A stretch of 64,000 nt of DNA from Lineus longissimus (GCF_910592395.1 NC_088310.1:14331501-14395500); one strand, 5' to 3'; positions 1 to 12,480 are shown, counted from the first letter of the stretch. Numbers and translations are program-made. The notes: generated from the letters alone by a model not told the origin.

Positions 1-2
1 TC

Positions 3-2639
3 ACCAAGATTTCGACTGATAGTGTATACAGTTCCTTCGAGATCATTCAGTTCAGGTTACAGACTAACTCAGACTGTATAAGACTTGCTATTGTGTATAG
101 ACCCCCTCCTAATTACAAGAACAAACTGACAACAACATTGTTTTTCGAGGAGTTCGCAAATCTGTTAGAGACTCTGTCTTCCATCGCCTGTCCACTGATC
201 ATCATGGGCGACCTCAACTTTCATGTTGACAACCCCAGTGATCGAGATGCTATAATATACCTCAATATCTTGGAAACGTATAGCCTGGTCCAACATGTGA
301 AGGATCTAACTCATATCAAGGGTCATATCTTGGATCAGGTTATCACGCGTGCTACTGACATGAACGTGATTGGTGATCTGTCGGTTGGTGCATCATTGAT
401 GTCAGACCATTGCCCTGTGACTTTCACTCTCCCAGGCAAACGCGTGAAACAGCCAAATCGTGTGATGATGGATGTGAGAAGGCTGAGGTCAATAGATGTT
501 GGTGCATTTGCTCTTGATGTTGCAGCATCTGCAGTGAACCAATGTGTCCAAGACAATGCCTCAGTCTTGGTGGAAACCTACAACCACGATCTGAAGGCAA
601 TCTTGGACAAGCATGCACCAATTCATTCTAAGGCAGTTACAATACGGCACAAGGTACCATGGTATAATGCTAAGGTGCACGAGGCACGCATAATCCGCAG
701 AAAGGCTGAGAGACAGTGGCGCCACTCAAAGCTTGAAATCCATAGGGAGGTCTACCGTGAAAAGCATGTGCAGGTTATTCGGAAGATTGAGAAGGCAAAA
801 AGGGACTTTCTAGTTGAAAAAATTAAGGACGATGGTGGTGATCAGCGTAAACTCTAAAGAACTGTGAACTCATTACTCAACAGGAAGAAAGACAGCTCAT
901 TGCCTGACTTCTCTGTTGGGGAAGGGCAGCAGCTAGCCAATAGATTTGCTCATTTTTTCCAAAATAAGGTCAATGGCATCAATGTCTACCTTTCAGGGCT
1001 CCGCGATTCAATGGGGTCATTGGTTACTGACGCTGAGCAACCTTGCTGCCAACAAAAGCTGTCTTTCTTTCAACCTGTTACTGAGGATGAAATTAGAAGG
1101 GTGATCAAGAAGTCGCCAACAAAATCTTGTGCACTTGATCCTCTTCCCACACATCTTCTTAAAGAGGATGCGATTGCTGAAGCAATTTCTCCTGCAATCT
1201 GTAAGCTTGTAAACTCGTCAATTTTATCTGGTTCAGTTCCGGATTGTCTCAAATCAGCCAATGTCACGCTAATTTTGAAGAAACCTAGTCTACAAAGGGA
1301 GGACCTTAAAAACTACCGGCCTGTTTCCAACCTAAGCTTCATCTCCAAAATTTTGGAAAGGATAGATGACCACCAGTTACGTGACCACATGTCCGAAAAC
1401 GAGCTTTTCGAATGCATGCAGTCGGCATACCGGGCCAACCATAGTACCGAAACAGCCTTGGTCAGGGTTATCAATGACATCCTCTTGGCACTGGACAAAA
1501 AGCAAATGGTTGGTCTGGTATTGCTTGATTTATCTGCAGCATTTGATACTGTCAATCATTCGGTTCTCCTTGATCGTCTACGTGACAGGATCGGTCTGAA
1601 TGGTACCGCTTTGGAGTGGTTTAGGTCCTACCTGACAAACCGGTCACAGAAGGTTATAGTTAAAGGAGAGTCATCTTTAGCTTTCAAGCTAGAGACAGGC
1701 GTTCCCCAAGGATCAGTCTTGGGCCCATTGCTTTTCAGCATTTACATGGCTCCACTGGCCGATGTGATTCGACGTCAAAGTATACAGGTTCATTTCTTTG
1801 CTGATGATACTCAACTCTACATATGTTTTGAGCAGACCGATTCAGTACAGTCAATCAGCAAACTTGAAGCCTGTATTGCGGAAGTTCGCCAATGGACGGT
1901 ACAAAATTTCCTCAAGCTAAATGACGACAAATCAGAGTTTCTTCTGATTTGTTCGAAGCATCAAAGGAGAAATTTTGCTGGCCATCCAACATCTGTCAAG
2001 ATTGGTGACCAAAACATTGCTGCAGTCGCTTTGGCTAGAAATATAGGCGCGTTGTTTGACGAACATGTCTCAATGAACCACCATATACGATCTATCTGCA
2101 GGTCCAGTTATTATCACCTGCACAACATTGGTCTGATCAGAAAGTTTCTGACCCCTGATGCAACTGCTACGCTTGTAAATGCATTCGTGACATCCAAATT
2201 GGATGGGGTGAATGCACTGCTGATTGGTCTACCTCAGCAGAGTGTTGCTTCATTGCAAAGGGTCCAGAATTGTGCAGCGAGGATGGTGACTGGAGTTGCA
2301 AGATCAGATCATATTTCTCCCATTCTCCGTGACCTCCACTGGTTGCCCGTAGCCAGCAGAATTAAATTTAAAGTTCTGTTGTTAACATTTAAATGCATAA
2401 ATGGTGTTGCGCCAGTTTATTTGCAAGATCTTCTAACAATGTACAACCCGTCCCGGTCATTGCGTTCCTCGGACAGACTGCTGCTGGTGCAACCACGCAG
2501 CAGGACGGCTTCCTCTGGAGACAGGGCTTTTGCTTGTGTTGCGCCGTGCCTGTGGAACGGGCTACCACAGGAAATTTGTGCGAGCAGCAGTATCCTTGTC
2601 TTCAAGAGAAAGCTGAAAACTTTCCTGTTCTCTAACTAG
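3..2639 (+). pseudogene. LINE ORF2: endonuclease C-terminus plus reverse transcriptase (L2/CR1-like)
   Basis: This is the second ORF of a non-LTR retrotransposon, encoding the APE-type endonuclease that nicks target DNA and the reverse transcriptase that copies element RNA there. The frame is open from the window edge. The endonuclease part shows GDLNFHVD and SDHCPVTF; its N-terminus lies outside the window. The RT part (from about 1090) shows LLDLSAAFDTVNH near 1525, GVPQGSVLGP near 1700 and the catalytic FADDTQLY near 1797. The C-terminus has the usual LWNGLP and FKRKLKTFLF motifs. One TAA at 855-857 interrupts an otherwise continuous frame, so the copy is nearly intact but not translatable as one protein. 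No RNase H is seen. The L2/CR1/Daphne group is inferred from motif style and the short-tandem 3' tail. Confidence 0.93.
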
Positions 2640-2765
2640 GCAGCAGTCTGTCAAAATGGCCAGCAGCTTATATTTTTTGATTGGTTTCTCTGGTGTCTTT
2701 GATCACGTTTTTTTTTGTGGATATAGGCACCTTAAATCCCAAAATGATTGATTGATTGATTGATA
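2640..2765 (+). repeat. LINE 3' UTR and TGAT-repeat tail
   Basis: About 100 bases of UTR follow the RT stop and end in tandem TGAT units at 2744-2764. L2/CR1-type LINEs typically end in short tandem repeats rather than long poly(A). This marks the 3' boundary of the element. Confidence 0.8.
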
Positions 2766-2912
2766 AGAGGATCACAATACACGCATGGTAACGACCAATA
2801 GCAGTAGACTGTCAACTTGGAAGGCAGGCCTAGGTTTTAGAGGGGCTGATGTATGTTTCACAGGTGACCTAATAGGGTTGCGTCATTTGTACGGACGAGT
2901 GCCGCGGCAGAA

Positions 2913-3126
2913 TAACACGGGGTGTCCCACAAAATACTCCAAAGGCTTTTACGGGGTGTTAAATTTCAAAATTTGAGTACCTTAAAAAGCGTAAAAAAAG
3001 GCATATCAAGGCTTGTTTGCTAAGTGTAATGGATGATTGAAAGAAAGGAACTTCGAATAACAATGTCTGGTCCATAGTTTGGAATCCGGGAGAATTACCT
3101 TAGCATTTTAGTTGGGACACCACGTA
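2913..3126. repeat. Possible small inverted-repeat (MITE-like) element
   Basis: The left end reads GGTGTCCCAC after a TA (2913-2914). The right end reads TGGGACACC followed by ACG/TA (3125-3126). The arms are about 10-12 bases and the interior about 190 bases with no ORF of note. GGGTGTCCCA-type ends between TA dinucleotides suit a Tc1/mariner-type non-autonomous element. The downstream pogo-like gene could instead be related, but no matching right end is seen beyond it. Confidence 0.35.
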
Positions 3127-3233
3127 CGCTTAAAAGGGCAAAAACTATTTAGTAATCAGTGAGGTTTCAGGAGTATATAAAGTTTGGGTACTGTCAGAAA
3201 CCTCTTCTTGCCTTGCCTACAACTTGTAGAAAT

Positions 3234-4647
3234 ATGGATGAGCCACTGCCGAAAAGAAAGCGTAGTTATTCCATATCGGAGAAGCTGCGATACCTGCAAG
3301 ACTTTGAGATTGCCATTGGAAATGGCACTGTGCGAACGATGACAGAATTTGCCAACCACCACAACATACCTTTTGAGACGTTTCGCAGGTGGAACCGTCA
3401 TGACCTGGAATTGAAGGAGGAGCAGAACCGGGGCAAAGGCCGAAAGGTGAAGCAGATGTTGATTGGTTACTGGCCTGAGGTCGAAGACCAACTAGAAATT
3501 TGGTTCCGGGATGTTCGGCGAAGACGTCCACCTATTGTGATCCAGGATGTTCAGAAGAAGGCCGTGCAACTATTCCACACCTGGTGGGATGCCCTCCCAG
3601 AAGAGCGCCGACAACTCGCCACAGAAGCAAAACCACTAATGCATGATTTCCATGCATCCAACGGCTGGGTGGAACTTTTTATGAAGAGGAAGGACATCAG
3701 CCTGCGAAAAGTCACGAAGAAAACAACCACAATTCCAGAAAACGCCGTTGTCCTGGTTCGAAACTTTCGCGATGAAATAACCAACACCACCGAAAATTTT
3801 GGTATACCAATGCGCCTGTTTTTCAACATGGACCAGACTTTCCTCCTTTTTGACCTCCGCCTAATGTGCACCCTCAATGAGAAAGGCGGCAAGGCTGTTG
3901 ATGTACGAACCTCCAGGAAGAATCCAAAGCTGGGATGATCTGTTACACTTTGCGTGGCGGCAAATGGCGATAAGATGCGAGCCCACATCACCTTTCCGAG
4001 AAGAGGATTTGTTCGTGCGCTTCGAGCTCTGGAAGAGGCCGAGTTGCCCGAAAACGTTGTGGTCACATCGTCGGCCACGGGATGGGTCAGACAGGAGACG
4101 ATTCACCATTGGCTTGACGAAATCTTCATACCATACGTCCATGAGGCCCATGCTGAACAGTTCATACTTTTGGTGGATCAGTTCAGAGTACATCGAACGG
4201 AGAACTTCAGGAATCGTCTCAGAAGGGGGCAGACTCAACTTTGTACCGGCCGGATACACATCTTTGGCACAACCCCTGGATGTGGCTGTCATGAGATCCT
4301 TCAAATGTCACACCAGACAAGCATGGAAGTCATGGAAGACCGAAAACACCAACGAAGCAGGCCAGTGTGATCCAATTGGACTCAGAGATGTTGTCAACAT
4401 CATCAGCCGTGCCTTTGAAGCGATCAGTCCAGAGGTCGTCGAGCATGGATTTGAGAAAGCGTTACGCCCACATAACATAGACGCAGGTCCACACCCAGTT
4501 CCAGATGATGACGATGACAACGAACAGGGGGTAGAATTCCTCAATCTGCCTGATGAGTTTGAGCCTGAGATGGCAGGGCAGAAAGCAATCGGGTCAACAG
4601 AGACAATCGGCAACCGGACCAGAATAAAAATAAAAAATAATGCATAA
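3234..4647 (+). pseudogene. Pogo/Tigger-like transposase, broken by one stop and a frameshift
   Basis: The ATG at 3234 follows a non-coding lead and opens a basic N-terminus. Residues about 10-60 look like a psq/HTH DNA-binding domain. Residues about 75-150 look like a CENP-B-type HTH with WFRDVRRRRPP and NGWVELFMKR. The DDE region then starts at FFNMDQT (first Asp codon 3831-3833). A TGA at 3936-3938 interrupts the frame. The same frame resumes with VAANGDKMRAH and reaches LLVDQFRVH (second Asp codon 4176-4178). The match then moves to another frame between about 4223 and 4240, giving VPAGYTSLAQPLDV (third Asp codon 4279-4281) and an acidic tail. All three catalytic Asp codons survive, but one stop and one frameshift prevent a full-length product. 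Confidence 0.9.
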
Positions 4648-5093
4648 AAAAATTTAAAAAACAGAAATGAGAAATAAAAAATAAAAAAAATGAATAAAGG
4701 CAAAAAAAGATGAATAAAGATTGGCTGAAAGCCAATCTGAATAAACCTGAATGCATGAAGCGTCGCTGTCTTGAAGCGATGCTGGTAGAGCCCCCAAAAG
4801 GCCTGTGATGCCCACTCCAACGCGTTTTATGTGAGAAAGGGTTAACGTTGATCTATCAAACAGACCCAAACCGCAAAACCGCACTGAAACCGCAAACACA
4901 GACCGCAAACCACAATAAACGCGAGCGCTTTGCATATCCTATGTGTCTCGTTAGGCCAATCTGTCCTTCTACTAGTAACACACCTACTTCATTCAACTTT
5001 CGACCAATGAGTGAAATGGTATTGTGCCCTGTGCTCGCGGTAGGCGTATGCATTAAGCCTAATGAACCGGTCTTACATCGATGAAAAGACGGT
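4648..5093. other. A-rich tail and unannotated sequence
   Basis: A very A-rich stretch (4620-4710) follows the transposase pseudogene. The rest shows no coding exon, RNA gene or clear repeat end. Confidence 0.5.
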
Positions 5094-5445
5094 ATGTACA
5101 ATATTTCAAGTCAGTAACACCAGTGGCTACGAATCTTGCTGCTATTGCCCAATGCAGGTGATGCCGATAGAGAACTTTGACCTCTGTGACCATGAAAAAT
5201 ACGTCAAATAAAAAAAAACAGGTTAAACTTCAATCTATGAATCAAATTTCAATCTATGAATCAAATCACATTGAAATTCGGTCTCTGGGTCATTTGACCT
5301 AGGGTACATATGTACAATATTTCAAGTCAGTAACAGCAGTGGCTACAAATCTTGCCGCTATTGCCCAATGGCGGTGCCGATAGCGAACTTTGACCTCTGT
5401 GACCTTGAAAAGTATGCCAAATAAAAAAAAAGCATCGCAAAGCGA
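5094..5445. repeat. Two direct copies of a TGACCT-containing segment (216-bp spacing)
   Basis: A segment of about 130 bases beginning TATGTACAATATTTCAAGTC occurs at 5094 and again at 5310 with only scattered differences. Each copy includes the phrase 'tttgacctctgtgacc' found throughout the window. The second copy runs into the hairpin-ended element that follows. Confidence 0.8.
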
Positions 5446-6210
5446 GCATAACCCCTCGGCCTATTAAGGATGAAGGTGAGATAATGGTGAAGTTGGCTTA
5501 GTGGAGTGGATAGTTTGCATATGGAAATAAAAATTGTGGAAACCTATTTTGAGGATGTGAGCGTGACGGCCATATTGAATTTCGAATCGCGCTGATTTTT
5601 GAAAGGAACCTTCCCCTTACAAAACTGCATTAGGTCTACGCCCACTAAAAATTGATTCCACCCTCCAAGTCGTTCTCCTCGAAATTGACAGAAACCGATT
5701 TCAAGCATGTTGCCCTGGTGACCATATTGAGAATCAGAACGAGCCGTTTTTTTAAAAAGGAACCTCTAGTCACCCCCAACGTACATACCAAAAATGAATA
5801 ATCGGACGAACGATTCTCCTCGAAATTGACGAAAACCGATTACAAGCACGCCGCCCTGGTGACCATACTGAGAATCAGAGCGAGACGGTTTTCAAAAGGA
5901 ACCTTCCTCTAGTCACCTCCAACGTACATACCAAAAATGAACTTGATCGAACGAACGGTTCTCCTCGAAATTGACGGAAACCAATTTCAAACACAACGCC
6001 CTGGTGGCCATATTGATAATCGGAACACGCCATTTTTCGAAAGGAACCTTCTTCTAGTCACCCCCAATGTACAAACCAAAAATTGAATTGATTGTCAAAG
6101 CGGTTCTTCTAGAAATCGACGGAAACCAAGTAGTAGACGCCGCCCGCCCGGACGGACGGCGCACGGGACGACAATGCCCCACTAGCCCATTTGGGCTGAG
6201 GGGTAAAAAA
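5431..6210. mobile_element. Hairpin-ended repeat with internal 141-145-bp tandem units
   Basis: The interior holds about four tandem units. The shared phrase CTCCTCGAAATTGACG starts at 5675, 5816, 5961 and (degenerate) 6106, giving 141, 145 and 145-base periods. Each unit holds a 'gccgccctggtgaccatattgagaatc'-type core. The 3' end is a hairpin (6177-6204, CCCC..AGCCCA/TGGGCT..GGGG) followed by a run of A. The 5' motif ACCCCTCGGCC (5451-5461) matches the complement of the 3' arm GGGCTGAGGGGT. This plan (subterminal motif, tandem core, 3' hairpin, A run) is shared with families A and B. A non-autonomous Helitron/Helentron-like class is an inference. No ORF is seen. Confidence 0.6.
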
Positions 6211-7139
6211 CAGGTTAAATTTCAAGCATCCTCATGATATGCGCCCACAGTAAAAATTTCAGGATTCTAGATAGCCAAAAATAGGTCTTCAAAGAGCACC
6301 ACGTATATGGCAGACAAGCAGTAAAATTGTGCTAATTTTCATTTTGAATGAAGTCTTGCCTGGGGTACCCACGCACCAAGTATGGACATTCTAGGTCAAG
6401 TGGTCAAGAAACATGGCCCTTTTTGTCAAAAGTTTAACAACAGACAACGATGACAGATGCCTCAGTATCGTATAAGGTCACTTGACAGGTGAGCTAAAAA
6501 TGTCATGGATCTAGCTATCAGCGTTCATGAGATATTGACAAAATAAAGTTTTCAAAGATGGCCACCTGGGGCCCAGAAAGTAGGTCAAATGGCGATGATT
6601 TTTTGTGGGTCAAGTCATGTTCTCATAAGACATCCTCACATCAAGTTTCAACTTTCATGACTAAACCGAGAGCAAACGTGCAACCATTGTTGACACGAGG
6701 GTTGGACGACAGACCGAGGTGAGCTAAAAATAAAATGTATCAATAAAGGATAATACTCTATCGCCGAAACCATAACACCAGACAAAAAAAAGTCACTAGG
6801 CCTAGCAAAAGCCTATAATGGAGCAAGGCCAATCTGTCATACCTGGTCGAATAGCAGAAGTTGAGGTGTAGGCCTAGGCTGGTATTTCATGCATTAACCA
6901 ACCAGAAATAAGCAGGTTATAATTTCAAGTCATGGTGAATATAAAATTACTGGTTCAGGGTGGAGTTATCAGGTTTTATACTTCCGGAGATAGAGTATAT
7001 TCTACACCATGAGAATTCTATGTACTGACAACATGACTGAAGTACATGGCAATGCAACTAAATATAACTGCGTACAAAACAGCGCCCCTTAAATATAGCT
7101 GAAACATAGCATTCATAGATTCCTGCGTACAGAAATATA
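6211..7139. other. Repeat-derived sequence, no gene
   Basis: Degenerate sequence of the same hairpin-ended class occupies 6211-6731, including 'caaagatggccacctggggcccagaaagtagg' and an end reading GAGGTGAGCTAAAAA near 6717-6731. From 6732 to 7139 nothing recognisable is seen. Confidence 0.5.
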
Positions 7140-7700
7140 CAAATAATATTTGCAACCAGATAGCAGTCTGGACAAATCTGGGTCAATCGCTGATGGGGTC
7201 TGTCAGTTATGGAGTTGAAACAAAATTCAAGATGGCTGCCATGGGGGCCATATTGATTATGGAATCGCGTCAATTTTTGAAAGGAACCTTCCCCTTGTCA
7301 CGATAAGCACCAAAAAACGGCCATCTCAAGCGTGGAGTTTCTCTGATAATTGACGAAAACAGAATACAAGATAGCTGCTGTGGCGGCGATATTGATTATT
7401 GGATTGTGCTGAGCTGGGAAAGGATCCTCCCCCTAATCACCCCAAATAAGCCCCAAAAGAATCGGATTGTTCAAACGAGGCATTTCTCTAAAAATTGACA
7501 GAAACGGAAGACAAGATAGCTGCTGTGGCGGCGATATTGATTATTGGATTAAAGGATCCTCCCCCTAATCACCCCAAATAAGCCCCCAATGAATCGGATT
7601 GTTCAAGCGAGGCATTTCTCTGAAAATTGACGGAAACGGAATTCCGCACCGAATTTCGAAAGGATCCTTCCCCAGTCATTCCTAATAGTAAGCCCCTAAA
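7140..7700. repeat. Tandem repeat of about 130-145-bp units with 'gatggctgcc..ggccat' cores
   Basis: About four units share 'aaattgacgraaacrgaa', 'gcggcgatattgattattgga' and 'aaaggatcctccccctaatcacc'. Repeated phrases start near 7200, 7345, 7490 and 7620. The third unit has lost about 15 bases. The units are related to those at 5530-6190 and 37210-37340. Confidence 0.75.
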
Positions 7701-8817
7701 AGATCCGATGGCTCAAGTGAAGGAAGTAAGCAAGTTAATGGACACCGATACTTGACGCCACCAAAACTGACCCACGGGCATCAACTTAATGCCACCAATT
7801 TTTGAGGGCATAAAAACCTCCCTTGTGTAGTATTATGGATGTGTGGTTAAAGGCAGCCATAATAGCCAAAATGCTTGAGGGATTGTCAAAACATTAAGGC
7901 TTTGATGTGGGTCTCAACTGTGTTGCATTGGTTTGAAATTTGGGTACATGAAGAAGAACACATCGCCTCTTGACTAAATTAAAACAAGGTAATGACCACT
8001 AAAATGAAACACTCAAAACAATTGCCTGAATCTGTATACTTCAGTAATTGCCTGCATTAGATAGGCCTATAAATTACAAATTAGTATATTCGTGGATGGT
8101 TCGAGCGAGCATCAGCGAAGAATTAACTCTCTCGAAAGCTCAGAAAGGTCTAGAATCCTGGTTCGAGGACAAATAGTGACTCATCGTGCCACCTCAGAGA
8201 AAGTCACAATTTTAGAAAACCTAGTTCAAGGTCAGAATGTTGCTGGCACAGCATGGAGCTGTTAGGATGAATGTATCACAAATAAGCGATTTTTCTGCAG
8301 TGAAAATTTTTTGAGATACAACTTTGACCTACTAAGACTAGAGAGGCATTTCCACAGACATGACAATAGACCCATCCTGTTCCTCATGATATTTACTTTT
8401 AACATCATGATCTTAGCTTCCATGTGCAGAGAATGCTTTGGTGATATTATGAGGCCATCTTCTGTGATACTGGGACTGTGTCTCAACCCTCAGTTTGGCT
8501 TCATTTGGCAGATAAGGCTGGGATATTTATGCGCCAACAAAAATCTTTGTCAGAAACTACGGCCCTCGGATTACAATATGGTAAACACAAAAAGTGCAAT
8601 TATGGCAAAAATGTGGAGTACACATGGTTGGTATTAAGATCTACCTCCACATCACATTAGAATTCTCTACATTAAGCAGTAAAGAAACTTACCACCCCAC
8701 ATCTGGGCATATTGTCCAAAGCTATCATAAAGCAAAGTTTAGGACATCTAGCCCTAGATTGTAGCTTTACCATTTACTGTGGTGCAGAGACTTTACAATA
8801 AACCAAAAGAAAATTAC
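7701..8817. other. UBR intron or flank, no exon seen
   Basis: Short ORFs are present on both strands, but none has a recognisable domain or credible splice sites. The RING-coding exons that should follow the exon at 8967-8818 were looked for on the minus strand down to position 1 and not found, so they probably lie left of the window. Confidence 0.5.
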
Positions 8818-8967
8818 CTTTGAATAAAAGCAGCTAGTACCATAGCTCTATCACTAAAAGATATGTCTTGCTCTTCCTGGCACAGGATACAGGTTGCTTG
8901 TGTAATGCCAGTAACAACACCAGGGCTGCGCTTTGCACCAACGGCTACTTGGAAACCAATGGGTTCA
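8818..8967 (-). CDS. UBR1/2: UBR1/UBR2-like E3 ubiquitin ligase, exon at the start of the RING region
   Basis: This internal exon has acceptor ...CTCTTTCAG before 8967 and donor AG|GTAATTT after 8818. It enters in phase 2, completing the AG left by the exon at 18688, and leaves in phase 2. It encodes CILCQEEQ followed by AMVLAAFIQ, the conserved opening of the RING-H2 region in UBR1/UBR2 N-recognins. These enzymes ubiquitinate proteins carrying destabilising N-terminal residues. The first zinc-ligand cysteines are visible; the rest of the RING must lie in exons to the left. The variable stretch before CILC fits the family. UBR1 and UBR2 cannot be separated from this piece. Confidence 0.93.
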
Positions 8968-9274
8968 CTGAAAGAGAACAGGAAATTCACACTTCGAATA
9001 TACATGTAGATCTTTAAAGCTTAGCCTAGCATTCATTACCAAGCTTGTTTATTAGTTTGAGCCTAAAATCAAGCCTTTTTAAATCAACAACTTTTTTATC
9101 AATATATATTTTGACTACCAAGGCATGCTTCCAAAGTCCACACACAAATTCCATAGGTGAATACGCAGCAATTTATCAAATTTAGCAATAATCAACTAAT
9201 AGCTGGCAAAATCAGTTGAAGATGACCTTTACTGCCTGCAATCAAATCAAGGCAAATTGCCAGCGAGTCAAATG

Positions 9275-10390
9275 AAATGGCCAGGGCCATTGTGCTCACC
9301 TCATGTGGAGGAAAGATGGATAAAGAGCATGGTATTGTGTCATGTAGTGTTAGGTTTGATGTAGGTCCAAGCAATTACAATTTCCCCAAAATGGCCAATT
9401 TACAGTACATTCGACCTCTGTGACCTTGAAAAGTAGGTCAAATCAAAGAAGACCCGGGTGACACATTGAATGGTTGTTAGAATTAGATGTACCTATGATA
9501 TAAAATTGGTGCCAATCGGGCAAGTCATTACTAGGTATAATGGCATTTTGAAGAATTTAGGATTTGGCCCCCTCCCTGGAGGCCAAACGGCAAATCAGAT
9601 CGCACCAAACTTCGGTACCTGAGATCACCTGACCAAGGGGTACATGTGTACTTAATTTGTGATCAATAGTCATTGCAGCTAAGAAACGTGCCATAGTTAC
9701 GGCCTGACGGCGAATTTACGCCATTTGACCTCTGTGACCTTGACAAGAAGGTCAAATTAAAAACCTGTGTGACATATACTGTATGGTGGGTGGTTAGATG
9801 TACCCATGATATCAAATTGGTGTCAATCGGGCAAGAAGTTAAGGAATAATCACATTTTTAAGGTTTTTGGATTTTGCCCCCTGGTGGTCAAGTGGTGAAT
9901 CATATTGGACCAAACTTTGGTCCCTGAGATCACCTGACTAAGGGGTAAATGTGTACCAAATTTGGTATCAATAGTCATTGCAGTTTAGAAACGTGCCATC
10001 GTTACATCCTAACGGCAAATTTACACCATTTGACCTCTGTGACCTTGAAAAGGAGGTCAAATCGAAAACCCGGAGGATATATGATGCACCTTTGCTAGAA
10101 GTACCTACCATATTTTTTTCAAAATTTCCCGACTACTATTAAGGGAGATATTGCATATTTTCACTTTTAACGTTTGGCCCCCTGGTGGCCAAACCATGAA
10201 ACGAATCAGATTGAAACTTAGTCTCCAAGGTGTCATTACATAAGGGTACATGTGTACCAAGTTTCAACTCAATAGCTCTAACAGTTACGAAACGTGCCCT
10301 GCTAACGGACGACGGACGACGACGACGACGTTGGACGACGGACGCCACGGTATGGGATAAGCTCACCTCTGCTAAGAGGTGAGCTAAAAA
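9275..10390. mobile_element. Family A hairpin-ended repeat, copy 1 (near-identical to 31702-32830)
   Basis: It starts AAATGGCCAGGGCCATTGTG, followed by GCTCACCTC (9294-9302). The interior has three roughly 300-base modules, each with 'cctggtggccaa', 'gagatcacctgac' and a 'tttgacctctgtgaccttg' block (about 9412, 9725, 10029). It ends with GAC/GACG trinucleotide runs, then a perfect 11-bp hairpin, AGCTCACCTCT (10360-10370) and AGAGGTGAGCT (10375-10385), and AAAAA. The 5' GCTCACCTC equals the hairpin arm. There is no ORF. It lies in a UBR intron. Confidence 0.85.
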
Positions 10391-12049
10391 GGAATTGTCA
10401 AAATGTTCAAGCAAAATTGATGTTTAGATAAAAAGGTCAGGGGCCATTGTGCTCACCGGATTGAACTTTGGTTGAGAAATATGCTTAAGTTAAATATATG
10501 TCACTTGACCCTTGTGACCTTGAAAGTAGGTCAAATCAAAAACCAGGGTGGTCACACATCATAACTTGAAAAACATGTGAAAAAATTTGGAGATAATACA
10601 GTCATTAGTTCAAGACTTATGGCACTTTTAGTGTTTTCAGTTTTTGTCCCCTAGTGACCAAGTGAAGAATCAGATCAGACTGAAATTTCTTGTCAGAGAC
10701 CAGACCACTATTGATTTTTAAGCCTTTTAGCAGCTGAAGTTGTGAATCTGAAATTTTGATATGATATTCTGGACAGTCGGGTAAGTAAATGGTGAAAAGT
10801 AAACTGGTAGTTGACCATGGAAATTTTTGATAATTGACAAATTGGACGGACATTTATATTTCCACTCTTTTCAGCCAATTGGCAGAAAAATCTCGAAACA
10901 AATCTATTGCCAAATTAGCCAAAAAATTCATCAAATAATTTCTTCATATCTGTAGACTTGCCACACCAAATATATTTTCAATACCTCTCCAAATATGCAC
11001 TTGACAGTTAAAAACATACAAACAGCCCTATCTAATTGATAGGGCTGGATCCTCCAACCTATGAATATTCTGTGAGGAATAACATCCTGACATATCAGGT
11101 CATTCACTCGATACATACGTACTTCCTCATGCGCAGGAAGGAGTTATGTTGTAGGCCCTGTTTGCAAGATGATGGGAGAACAGTGACAATGATCATGTCC
11201 ATGGATAAGGGATCGGCGAAATTCGAGTACATTACACGCGCTGTGTATTTTGGACAGCTTCCATTTCACCGCGAATCAGTCGCGCATCTCGACTCATCTA
11301 TCTCATTGTAAACTTATGTAAGGCTGAGAACAGATCGTCTCCAACCTTGAGTAGGTTTTGGTTGCCCCATTTCTTAATTCTTATGTCGCTGACAAGCCTT
11401 TGCGCAGGAGAAATCATGCATTTAATTGGTAAAAATCGCGATCGTTTCTATCGCCCCCGCCATGTTTTCTTTCGGCGGCTTTTCAATTTCAGTGATCTGC
11501 CGTATTTCTTAGGCGTTATACTGGCCAATATGTCTATAAAACTTCTACCTTACTTGCCGTAATCCTTATTCCTCGGCATCTTACTTATATACCCGTAATT
11601 AATCCCGTCCCTCTTCTCATTTAAATACACAATATGATCTTTTCTTAGCCATGTTTTCATGTCAATGCAATGGTGTATGACGTCACTTGCCGCATGGGCG
11701 GGGCTACGCCACACCGTCGGTGACGTTAGCCTATCATGACACACCTCCGTTTAGCCCGACCAATTGCGTCGCGGATCCGAATCTTACGTTGCGTCACGGA
11801 ATGATACAATGTTGCGGCATGCGAGAATATAGATCAAAACACATCGAAAAACGAGGGGAGAGCCGAGAAAAACTGTGCGATTGCATAATACGATAATTCT
11901 GACTTTGAAGATATTGCGAAGATGAGCAGCACTAGGTAACTTTGACATTTTCGAATTCCGAATTTGACTTAGACTCTATTCATCATTATGTATGCCAACT
12001 TGTCATTTCCTTGGTCCCGCCCTCGTTTGAATGTTCCTGTACGCCGCGC
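10391..12049. other. Family A fragment, then unannotated sequence
   Basis: A truncated family A start (GGTCAGGGGCCATTGTGCTC, near 10435) with a TGACCT block at 10504-10537 fades out by about 10850. From there to 12049 only short ORFs without recognisable domains are seen. Confidence 0.5.
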
Positions 12050-12480
12050 TGTTTAGCGCAAGGTTGGACTCTGAATAATTTTGACGTCGTGCTTGGACTC
12101 TGATCGATTTTGACGCTGACGCTGGACTTTGATGAATTTCCACGTCGGGGCCGGACTTACACACGAATTTAGATGTTGATACGGGACTCTGACGTTTTGA
12201 GATGTGCTTTAACTTAGATGCCCGACTTTGATGAACATAGATGTTAACACGCTACCCTGACGTTTTGAGATGTGCTTTAACTTAGATGCCCGACTTTGAC
12301 GAACATAGATGTTAACACGGTACCCTGACGTTTTGAGATGTGTCTTAACTTTGATGTCCGACTTTGATGAACATAGATGTTAACACGGTACCCTAAAAGA
12401 CTGAGAGATGCGCATTAATTTAGATGTCCGGCTCTGACGAACATACAGATGTTAATGCGACTCTGACAAATTTGGAACAA
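12050..12480. repeat. 68-bp tandem repeat
   Basis: Units read roughly 'ctgacgttttgagatgtg ... gatgcccgactttgatgaacatagatgttaacacg'. The phrase CTGACGTTTTGAGATGTG begins at 12189, 12257 and 12325, exactly 68 bases apart. More divergent units lie on both sides. No gene is seen; 68 is not a multiple of three. Confidence 0.85.
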
